Source of the DNA: Streptomyces sp. Ag109_O5-1
GTDB lineage: Bacteria; Actinomycetota; Actinomycetes; Streptomycetales; Streptomycetaceae
DNA length: 64,000 nt
Assembly: GCF_003814875.1 (NCBI RefSeq)
Contig: NZ_RKQF01000001.1
Location: forward strand, 5,022,001 to 5,086,000
Direction: 5' to 3'
Every line of letters begins with the position of its first letter. Within the stretch, counting starts at the first letter, position 1. The notes beneath the pieces are model-generated. The model saw nothing but the letters and a program-made list of their open reading frames with translations, was not told the DNA's origin and made no database searches. The translations under genes and the position numbers were made by a program. Shown piece by piece: positions 51,901 to 63,900 of this stretch.

Positions 51901-54900
51901 GCTCCGGCAACTCCTCGCCACGCCCGGCCAGGATCGTCTGGATCTCGTCCAGCACGACATCCATCGCGGTGTGGTCCTGCACCAGATGATGCGTCCGCAC
52001 CAGCCCCAGCCACCGGCCACCAGAGACCTCGGCCACATGCAGATCCAGCAGCGGCGCACGCCCCAGATCCATCACCAACGCCACCACCGACACGAGATCC
52101 GCTACGGGATCCGCCGACTCGGTGTCGAGGCTCACCTCGGTCACCGACAACGCCGCCGAACGCCACACCACCTGCACCGGCTCCCGCAACCCCTGCCACA
52201 CCACCGAGGTCCGGAACACATCATGCCGGTCGACCACCTGCTGCAACGCAGCGACGAACCCGTCCACCCGGGACCGGTCATCGAACTCGATAACCCTCGG
52301 CGTCACATACGCGTCCTGACCGCCGTCGGCCAGCAGGTGGTGGAACAGAATCCCTTCCTGCAGCGGAGCCAGCGGATAGATGTCCGCGATATTGCCCGCA
52401 CCACCCTCGACCCCGGAAACCACCGCCTGGATCTCCGTCTCGCTCAGCTCCACCAGCGGCAGCATCTCCGGCGTGATCACCTGCGCCCCGTCCGGGATCA
52501 GGTTCTCCGGCACCGAAACCGACACCGCACCCGACGCAGCCGCCAGCCTCGCCGGCGTCGGCGCCTCAAACAGCGTCCGCACCGACACCGACACACCCCG
52601 CACCCGCAGCCACTCCACCAGGCGCACCGCCAGCAGCGAATGCCCGCCCAGAGCGAAGAAGTCGTCATCGACGCCGACGGACTCCAGGCCCAGGACCTCG
52701 GCGAACGCCTGACACAGCACCTCCTCACGCACATTCGCCGGAGCACGCCCGGAACCGGTGAGCGCGGTGAAGTCCGGCGCCGGCAGCGCCCTGCGGTCCA
52801 GCTTCCCGTTGGGTGTCAGCGGCAGCGCCTCGAGCACCACCACCGCCGACGGCACCATGTACTCCGGCAACCGGGCGCCGACACGCTCCCGCACCACGGA
52901 CGGCAACCCGTCGACGTCCACACCAGCCCCAGCCCCAGCCACCGGGACGACGTAGGCGACCAGACGCTTGTCCCCCGTCTCGTCCTCCCGGGCAATGACC
53001 GCGGCCCGGGCGATCTGCGGGTGCGCGGCGATGACCGCCTGGATCTCACCCGGCTCGATCCGGAACCCACGCACCTTCACCTGCTCATCAGCACGCCCCA
53101 CGAACACCAGCTCGCCCTCGGCACTCCAGCGCACCACATCCCCGGTCCGGTACAACCGGCCACCACCGACCGGGTCGAAGGGGTCGGCCACGAACCGCTC
53201 CGCCGTCAGACCCGCACGCCCCACATACCCACGCGCCAACTGCACACCGGCCAGATACAACTCCCCCGCCACACCCACCGGCACCGGGCACAGCCGCTCA
53301 TCCAGCACGAACACCCGACTGTTCCCCGTCGGACGACCGAACGGCACCACCACCCCGTCCGACACCTGCGGATCCAGCACCCCAGCCGCCACCATCACCG
53401 CGGCCTCGGTCGGACCATAGGTATTGACCAACACCCGGTCCCGCGCCCACGCCCCGGCCGTCCCCGGCGAGATCGCCTCCGAACCCACCACCATCCGGCG
53501 CACCGGCCCCAGATCCTCCGGCGCCAGCACCTCCAGCAGACTCGGCACCACACTGGCCACCCGCACCCCGGCCGAGACCACCAGGTCCCGCAACAACCCC
53601 GCGTCCACCCGCTGCGCCGACGAGGCCACCACCAAATACGCCCCCGACGTCAACGCCACCGCCACATCCAGCACCGAAGCATCGAAACTGAACGACGCGA
53701 ACTGCAACACGCCAACCCCCGCATCCGCCCCGAAAACCGGGCAGAACACGGCAGCAGCATTCACCAACGCCCCATGCGAGACCGCCACACCCTTCGGCAC
53801 CCCCGTCGACCCCGACGTATAGATCACATACGCCAACTGCCCCGGCACCACACACACATCCGGCACCACGCCATCCGCCATCGACGACACCGCCGCGGCG
53901 ACTTGCGGCTCATCCAACACCACCACCGGCACCGAACCAGCCGCATCCTGCACACCGGAAAGCACCCCGGCCACCACGGACTCCGTCAGCACACACACCG
54001 GCGCCGCATCAGCCAGCATGAACGCGATCCGCTCCGCCGGATACTCCGGATCCACCGGCACATACGCACCCCCGGCCTTCCACACCGCCAGCAACGCCAC
54101 CACCATCTCCACACCCCGCGGCAGACACAGACCCACCACCGCCTCCGCACCCACACCCAGCCCGCACAGATACCGGGCCAGACGGTTCGCCCGCGCATCC
54201 AACTCCGCATACGACACCGACACACCCTCGAACACCACCGCCACAGCATCCGGAGTCCGCGCCACCTGCCCCGCGAACAACTCCGGAACCGTCCCCGCCG
54301 GCACCTCGGCCGCCGTGTCGTTCCACTCCACCAGCACCCGGTCCAGCTCCGTGCCATCCAGCACGCTCACCCCGGACAGCGGCGTCTGCGAACCGCCCTC
54401 CAGAGCGTCTTCCAGCGCCGCCACCAGGTCACCGACCGCCGTATGCAGCATCTCGGCAACCGCCCGCGGATCGATCGGCCCGACCGCATCCACCGTCACA
54501 GCGAGCCACTCACCGCCGATGTCATCGACCGACACCGACAACGGATAGTTGGTCCGCTCACGGGAGAACACCTGCCGGACGCCCTCGAACCCGCCGTCAC
54601 CGGCGGCACCGAACTCACCAGTACCCTGCAATCCCTCGAGCGTGTTGTGCCGGTAGTTGAGCAGCGTGGTGAACAACGGCTCGTCCGCCGGCACCGCGCT
54701 GACCCGCTGGGCCAAGGCCAATGGCGCGTGCTCGTGCTCCAGCAGCCCGGCCAGCTGATCCCGCATCGCCGCGACCGCATCCAGAGCCTTCAGCTCACCG
54801 GTGCGCACCCGCACCGGCAGGGTATTGACGAACAATCCCTGCGCCCGGTGCGAGCCGGCGCCAGCGTTCATCCGCCCGAACAGCACCGTGCCGAACACCA

Positions 54901-57900
54901 CGTCGTCACGACCCGAGACCACCGCCAGCACCCGCGACCACGCCACATGCAGCACCGTGGCAGGGCTCGCCCCCAACCTCCGGGCCACCTCCCGCAGCCG
55001 CACCACAACACCGGCATCCAAAAGCAGGGCCGCCCGCATCGCGTCCGAACCGTCACCGCGCACGTCGCTGACTCCGAACGCCGCGGTCGGCTCCTCCACC
55101 CCGGCCAAAAGCTCCCGGAAGAACTCCTCGTGCTCCCCAGTCGCCAGCCCGGCCCGGGCCTGCGCCACGAAGTCCCGGAACGGCAACGGCTCCGGCAGCG
55201 TCTCGGCACGCCCAGCCAGAATCGTCTGGATCTCGTCCAGCACGACATCAATCGCGGTGTGGTCCTGCACCAGATGATGCGTCCGCACCAGCCCCAGCCA
55301 CCGGCCACCAGAGACCTCGGCCACATGCAGATCCAGCAGCGGCGCACGCCCCAGATCCATCACCAACCCCACCACGGACATGAACTCGGCCGCCGGATCC
55401 GCCGCGTTGACGTCAAGACTCACCTCAGTGACGGGAAGCGCCGCCGAGCGCCACACCACCTGCACCGGCTCCTGCAACCCCTGCCACACCACCGAGGTCC
55501 GGAACACATCATGCCGGTCGACCACCTGCTGCAACGCAGCGACGAACCCGTCCAGCCGGGACCGGTCATCGAACTCCAGCACGTGCGGCGTCACATAGGT
55601 GTCGTCACCGCCGTCGGCCAGCAGGTGGTGGAAGAGGATCCCTTCCTGCAGCGGAGCCAGCGGGTAGATGTCCGCGACATTGCCCGCACCACCCTCGACC
55701 CCGGAAACCACCGCCTGGATCTCGGTCTCGGTCAGCTCCACCAGCGGCAGCATCTCCGGCGTGATCACCTGAGCGTCGTCCGGAATCAGGTTCTCCGGCA
55801 CCGAAACCGCCACCGCACCCGACGCAGCCGCCAACCCCTCAGGCGTTGGTGTCTCAAACAGCGTCCGCACCGACACCGACACACCCCGCACCCGCAGCCA
55901 CTCCACCAGGCGCACCGCCAGCAGCGAATGCCCACCCAGAGCGAAGAAGTCATCCTCCACCCCGACCGACTCCAGCCCGAGGACCTCGGCGAACGCCTGA
56001 CACAGCACCTCCTCACGCACGTTCGCCGGGCCACGCCCGGAACCAGCGAGCACGGTGAAGTCAGGCGCCGGCAGCGCCCTGCGGTCCAGCTTCCCGTTCA
56101 CCGTCAACGGCAGCGCCTCCAGCACCACCACCGCCGACGGCACCATGTACTCCGGCAACCGCGACGCGGCGAACTCCCGCAGCGTGCCCGGATCAGCCTG
56201 ATCCCCGGCCACCGGGACGACATAGGCGACCAGCCGCTTGTCCCCCGTCTCGTCTTCCCGGGCGATCACGGCGGCCTGGGCGACCTGCGGGTGCGCGGCG
56301 ATGACCGCCTGGATCTCACCCGGCTCGATCCGGAACCCACGCACCTTCACCTGCTCATCGGCACGCCCCAGATACACCAGCTCACCCTCGGCATCCCAGC
56401 GCACCACATCCCCGGTCCGGTACAGGCGGCCACCACCGGCCGGGTCGGTGTCGAAGGGGTCGGCCACGAACCGCTCCGCGGTCAGACCCGCACGCCCCAC
56501 ATACCCACGCGCCAACTGAACACCGGCCAGATACAACTCCCCCGCCACACCCACCGGCACCGGGCACAGCCGCTCATCCAGCACGAACACCCGCGTGTTC
56601 GCAACCGGACGCCCGATCGGCACCACCGACGACCCGTCGGGCCGCACCTGATACCCGGTCACGTCCACCGACGCCTCGGTCGGACCGTACAGGTTGAACA
56701 ACCCCGCATCCGCACCGAACACGGCGAAGAACCGGTCCCGGACACCGGCGCCCAACGCCTCACCCGAACACACCACCCGCCGCAACGACCCGCACCGCCC
56801 GGCCTGCGGCACCGCCAAGAACGCCTCCAGCATCGAGGGCACGAAATGCACCGTGTCCACCCGCTGCTCACGCACCAGCTCGGCCACATACCCCGGATCC
56901 CGATGACCACCCGGCCGGGCCACCACCATCACCGCACCCTGGACCAGCGGCCAGAACAACTCCCACACCGACACATCGAACCCGAACGGCGTCTTGTGCA
57001 ACACCCGCTCCCCCGGCGCCAGCCCGAACCGGTCCTGCATCCACACCAACCGGTTCACAATCCCGGCATGCGACACCACCACACCCTTCGGCACACCCGT
57101 CGACCCCGACGTATAGATCACATACGCCGGATTCCCCGACACCACCGACACCCCGGGATCAGCGGCCGACAACGCCGCCACCGCCGCCACCACCCCCGGA
57201 TCATCCACAACCACCACCGGCACCGAACCAACGTCCACACCGGAAAGCACCCCGGCCACCACGGACTCGGTCAGCACACACACCGCACCCGCATCCGCCA
57301 GCATGAACGAGATCCGCTCCGCCGGCAGCTCCGGATCCACCGGCAGATACGCCGCCCCCGCCTTGAGCACCGCCAGCAGCGCCACCACCATCTCCACACC
57401 CCGCGGCAGACACACCCCCACCACCGACTCCGGACCCACACCCAGCCCGCACAGATACCGCGCCAGCCGGTTCGCCCGCGCATCCAACTCCGCATACGAC
57501 ACCGACTCGCCCTCGAACACCACCGCCACAGCATCCGGAGTCCGCGCCACCTGCCCCGCGAACAACTCCGGCAACGTCCCCGCCGGCACCTCGGCCGCCG
57601 TGTCGTTCCACTCCACCAGCACCCGACGCCGCTCACCGGCATCCAGTACGTCCACCCCGGAGATCCGCAGCCCCGGATCGGCGACAACCGCCTCCAGCAC
57701 CCGCACCAGACGCTCGACGATCACCGCCACCGTCTCCGGATCGAACAGATCCGCCGACCCGATCACCCCGCCATGAAGCCCAGCGGGGACACCCTCGGCA
57801 CCGAAGACCTCAGAGAGGGTCACCTCGAGGTCGAACTTCGCCGCGGCCACCGCTGCGGCCGAGGCCGCGTGGCCGCCGGCTCGCACGCCCGCCAGCTCCA

Positions 57901-60900
57901 GCTCCGCGGCGGCGTTGTTCTGCACGGTGAGCATCACCTGGAACAACGGATGCCGGGACAGTGAGCGGGCCGGGGCGAGTTCCTCCACCAGCCGCTCGAA
58001 CGGCACGTCCTGATGCTCGAACCCGGCCAGGCTCGTCTGCCGCACCCGAGCCAGCAGCTCGGTGAACGTCGGATCGCCCGACACATCCGTGCGCATCACC
58101 AGCGTGTTGATGAAGAACCCGACGAGATCGTCCAGCGCCTCATCCGTGCGCCCGGCGATCGCCGAGCCGATCGGGATGTCCTCACCCGCGCCCAGCTTGG
58201 AGACCAGCACCGCCAGCGCGGCCTGCAGCAGCATGAACACCGTCACACCCTGCTCCCGCGCCACCGCCAGCACCCGGGCATGCACCTCGGCCGGAACCCG
58301 CAACGGCACCGCGTGCCCGCGATGACTCGCCACCGCCGGACGCGGCCGGTCGGCCGGCAGCACCAGCTCCTCCGGCGCACCCGCCAGCACCTGCCGCCAG
58401 TAGGCGACCTGCCGCGAGATCACACTCTCCGGATCGTCCTCGCTGCCCAGCAGTTCACGCTGCCACAGCGTGTAGTCCGCGTACTGCACCGGCAACGGCT
58501 CCCACACCGGCACCCGCCCCTCAAGACGCGCCGCATACGCACCCGAGACGTCCTTGGCCAACGGCGCGGTCGACCAGCCGTCCCCGGCGATGTGATGCAC
58601 CACCACCACCAGGACATGCTCGTCCGAGCCATCAGTGAACAGCCACGCCCGGATCGGCACCTCAACCGCCAGATCGAACGCGTACTCCGTTGCGCGTGCG
58701 ACCGCATCCGCCAGCTGCCCGGCAGCCACCTCGACCGCCTCCAGCTCCCAGTCCAGGTCCTCGATGTCGAGGATCTGCTGGAAGGGCTCCCCGTCCGCGG
58801 CCGTGGGGAACACCGTGCGCAGCACCTCGTGCCGCCCGATCACATCCCGCAACGCCGCCGCGAGCGCGGCCGTGTCCACATCACCGGACAACCCCAGGAC
58901 GGTCGGGATGTTGTAGAGCGCGCTCGCCCCCTCCAACTGCCCGATGAACCACAACCGCTGTTGCGCGAACGACAGCGGCAACCGCTCCGGACGCACCTGC
59001 GGCACCAACGCGGAACGCGCCACACCAGCACCCGACAACCGCTGCACCAAACCCGCCACCGTCGGAGCCTCAAACAACGTCCGCAACGACACCTCAACAC
59101 CCAGCACCGCCCGGATACGGCTCACCAGGCGCACCGCCAGCAGCGAATGCCCGCCCAGGACGAAGAAGTCGTCATCGACGCCGACGGACTCCAGGCCCAG
59201 GACCTCGGCGAACGCCTGACACAGCAATTCCTCACGCACGTTCGCCGGGCCACGCCCGGAACCCGTGAGCGCGGTGAAGTCCGGCGCCGGCAGCGCCCTG
59301 CGGTCCAGCTTCCCGTTGGGTGTCAGCGGCAGCGCCTCGAGCACCACCACCGCCGACGGCACCATGTACTCCGGCAACCGCGACGCCACGAACTCCCGCA
59401 TCTCAGACGGCAACGCGTCGACGTCCGCACCAGCCCCAGCCCCGGCCGCCGGGACGACGTAGGCGACCAGACGCTTGTCGCCAGTGGTGTCCTCCCGGGC
59501 GATGACCGCGGCCCGGGCGATCTGCGGGTGCGCGGCGATGACCGCCTGGATCTCACCCGGCTCGATCCGGAACCCACGCACCTTCACCTGCTCATCGGCA
59601 CGCCCCACGAACACCAGCTCGCCCTCGGCACTCCAGCGCACCACATCCCCGGTCCGGTACAACCGGCCACCACCGACCGGGTCGAAGGGGTCGGCCACGA
59701 ACCGCTCCGCCGTCAGACCCGCACGCCCCACATACCCACGCGCCAACTGCACACCGGCCAGATACAACTCCCCCGCCACACCCACCGGCACCGGGCACAG
59801 CCGCTCATCCAGCACGAACACCCGACTGTTCCCCGTCGGACGACCGAACGGCACCACCACCCCGTCCGACACCTGCGGATCCAGCACCCCAGCCGCCACC
59901 ATCACCGCGGCCTCGGTCGGACCATAGGTATTGACCAACACCCGGTCCCGCGCCCACGCCCCGGCCGTCCCCGGCGAGATCGCCTCCGAACCCACCACCA
60001 TCCGGCGCACCGGCCCCAGATCCTCCGGCGCCAGCACCTCCAGCAGACTCGGCACCACACTGGCCACCCGCACCCCGGCCGAGACCACCAGGTCCCGCAA
60101 CAACCCCGCGTCCACCCGCTGCGCCGACGAGGCCACCACCAAATACGCCCCCGACGTCAACGCCACCGCCACATCCAGCACCGAAGCATCGAAACTGAAC
60201 GACGCGAACTGCAACACGCCAACCCCCGCATCCGCCCCGAAAACCGGGCAGAACACGGCAGCAGCATTCACCAACGCCCCATGCGAGACCGCCACGCCCT
60301 TCGGCGCCCCCGTCGACCCCGACGTATAGATCACATACGCCAACTGCCCCGGCACCACACACACATCCGGCACCACGCCATCCGCCATCGACGACACCGC
60401 CGCGGCGACTTGCGGCTCATCCAACACCACCACCGGCACCGAACCAGCCGCGTCCTGCACACCGGAAAGCACCCCGGCCACCACGGACTCCGTCAGCACA
60501 CACACCGGCGCCGCATCAGCCAGCATGAACGCGATCCGCTCCGCCGGATACTCCGGATCCACCGGCACATACGCACCCCCGGCCTTCCACACCGCCAGCA
60601 ACGCCACCACCATCTCCACACCCCGCGGCAGACACAGACCCACCACCGCCTCCGCACCCACACCCAGCCCGCACAGATACCGGGCCAGACGGTTCGCCCG
60701 CGCATCCAACTCCGCATACGACACCGACACACCCTCGAACACCACCGCCACAGCATCCGGAGTCCGCGCCACCTGCCCCGCGAACAACTCCGGAACCGTC
60801 CCCGCCGGCACCTCGGCCGCCGTGTCGTTCCACTCCACCAGCACCCGGTCCAGCTCCGTGCCATCCAGCACGCTCACCCCGGACAGCGGCGTCTGCGAAC

Positions 60901-63900
60901 CGCCCTCCAGAGCGTCTTCCAGCGCCGCCACCAGGTCACCGACCGCCGTATGCAGCATCTCGGCAACCGCCCGCGGATCGATCGGCCCGACCGCATCCAC
61001 CACCAGACCGAGACCATCACCGTCGTCATCGACCGACACCAACAACGGATAGTTGGTCCGGTCCTTGATGAACACCGGCCGGAGGCCCTCGAACCCGTCG
61101 CCGTGGGCCGCACCGCCACTCTCAGCGCCCTGAGACCCGCCGACGGTGCTGTGCCGGTAGTTGAACAGTGCGGTGAACAACGGCTCATTCGCCGGCACCG
61201 CGCTGGCACGCTGGGCCACCGCCAACGGCGCATGCTCGTGCTCCAGCAGGCCGGCCAGCAGTCCACGCATCGCCGTGACCGCATCCAGCACGCCGAGATC
61301 CCCGGTACGCACCCGCACCGGCAGGGTGTTCATGAACAACCCCGGCACCCGGTCCGAGCCGGCACCCGCGTTCATCCGCCCGAACAGCACCGTGCCGAAC
61401 ACCACGTCGTCACGGCCCGAGACCACCGCCAGCACCCGCGACCACGCCACATGCATCACCGTGGCAGGACTCGCCCCCAACCGCCGGGCCACCTCCCGCA
61501 GCCGCACCACAACACCGGCATCCAGGCCACGTATTGCGTGAACAACCTCGGAACCGTCACCGCGCACGTCGCTGACTCCGAACGCCGCGGTCGGCTCCTC
61601 CACCCCGGCCAAAAGCTCCCGGAAGAACTCCTCGTGCTCCCCAGTCGCCAGCCCGGCCCGGGCCTGGGCCACGAAGTCCCGGAACGGCAACGGCTCCGGC
61701 AGCGTCTCGGCACGCCCGGCCAGGATCGTCTGGATCTCGTCCAGCACGACATCCATCGCGGTGTGGTCCTGCACCAGATGATGCGTCCGCACCAGCCCCA
61801 GCCACCGGCCACCAGAGACCTCGGCCACATGCAGATCCAGCAGCGGCGCACGCCCCAGATCCATCACCAACGCCACCACCGACACGAGATCCGCTACGGG
61901 ATCCGCCGACTCGGTGTCGAGGCTCACCTCGGTCACCGACAACGCCGCCGAACGCCACACCACCTGCACCGGCTCCCGCAACCCCTGCCACACCACCGAG
62001 GTCCGGAACACATCATGCCGGTCGACCACCTGCTGCAACGCAGCGACGAACCCGTCCAGCCGGGACCGGTCATCGAACTCGATAACCCTCGGCGTCACAT
62101 ACGCGTCCTGACCGCCGTCGGCCAGCAGGTGGTGGAAGAGGATCCCTTCCTGCAGCGGAGCCAGCGGGTAGATGTCCGCGACATTGCCCGCACCACCCTC
62201 GACCCCGGAAACCACCGCCTGGATCTCCGTCTCGGTCAGCTCCACCAGCGGCAGCATCTCCGGCGTGATCACCTGCGCCCCGTCCGGGATCAGGTTCTCC
62301 GGCACCGAAACCGACACCGACCCGGCGACCGCCGCCAGCCTCGCCGGCGTCGGCGCCTCAAACAGCGTCCGCACCGACACCGACACACCCCGCACCCGCA
62401 GCCACTCCACCAGGCGCACGGCCAGCAGCGAATGCCCGCCCAGAGCGAAGAAGTCGTCCTCCACGCCGACGGACTCCAGGCCCAGGACCTCGGCGAACGC
62501 CTGACACAGCAATTCCTCACGCACGTTCGCCGGAGCACGCCCGGAACCAGCGAGCACGGTGAAGTCAGGCGCCGGCAGCGCCCTGCGGTCCAGCTTCCCG
62601 TTCACCGTCAACGGCAGGGCCTCCAGCACCACCACCGCCGACGGCACCATGTACTCCGGCAACCGGGCGCCGACGTGCTCCCGCACCACGGACGGAACAA
62701 CTTCCATCCCCGCCGCCGGAACGACGTAGGCAACCAGCCGCTTGTCCCCCGTCTCGTCTTCCCGGGCGATCACGGCGGCCTGGGCAACCTGCGAGTGCGC
62801 GGCGATGACCGCCTGGATCTCACCCGGCTCGATCCGGTAGCCGCGGACCTTCACCTGCTCATCGGCACGACCCAGATACACCAGCTCACCCTCGGCGGAC
62901 CAGCGCACCACATCCCCGGTCCGGTACAACCGGCCACCACCGACCGGGTCGAACGGGTCGGCGACAAACCGGCCCGCGGTCAGACCCGCACGCCCCAGAT
63001 ACCCGCGCGCCACCTGCGCCCCAGCCACATACAACTCACCCGCCACCCCCACCGGCACCGGAGAAAGCCGCTCATCCAACACGAACACCCGGGTGTTCCA
63101 CATCGGCTGCCCGATCGGCACCGCCCCGACCCGATCCTCATCCACCGACCCCAGCACATAATCCGTACACCCCACCGTCACCTCGGTCGGCCCATAGTGG
63201 TTCACCACCGCCACACCCGGATGACGATCCCGCCACACCCGCAGCGCCTCCGCCGAAACCGCCTCGCCCCCCACCATCAACCGCCCGGTCGGAGCACACA
63301 CCGGCGGCAACGCCTCCAACAACGGCAGATGACTGGGCGTGGCCTTCACAAACGACAGCCCCCGCCCGTCCAACACCCCGGCCAACTGCTCGTCCAACCC
63401 CGCCAGAACCACCCGCCCACCACACACCAACGCCCCGTACAACCCCGTCACCCCGGCGTCGAACGAAATCGAAGCATGCACCACCGTGCTGTCCGCCAAC
63501 TCCGGATACACCCGCACACACCGCGCCACATAGTTGACCAGCCCGCCATGGGTCACCACCACACCCTTCGGCGTCCCCGTCGAACCCGACGTATAAATCA
63601 CATACGCCGCACCCCCCGCCGACCAACCGACACCGGACACCGCAGCCCCGCTGCCCGCCGCCACCGCCGAAACCACCGCCGGATCATCCAGCACCACCAC
63701 GGCCACCCCGTCCGGCACCAAGCCCACCGTGTCCGACACCGCCAGCACCACCACCGGTGCCGCATCGGTCAGCATGAACCCGATCCGCTCCGCCGGATAC
63801 TCCGGATCCACCGGCAGATACGCACCCCCCGCCTTCCACACCGCCAGCAACGCCACAACCAGCTCAACCGAACGCGGCAAGCACACCGCCACCAGCGACT

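Noticed and set aside
48197..57964. A 3255-codon open frame on the plus strand, with similar ones at 33453-41663 and 25432-29751
   Set aside because: They lie exactly antisense to the NRPS genes, and their products are His/Arg/Pro-rich repeats that mirror conserved NRPS motifs. In high-GC DNA the antisense frame rarely meets stops. They are shadows.
46000..62500. Separate epimerization domains after the T domains
   Set aside because: Every second domain of the dual type is followed directly by an A domain, and each module has only one C-like domain. There is no room for an extra E domain.
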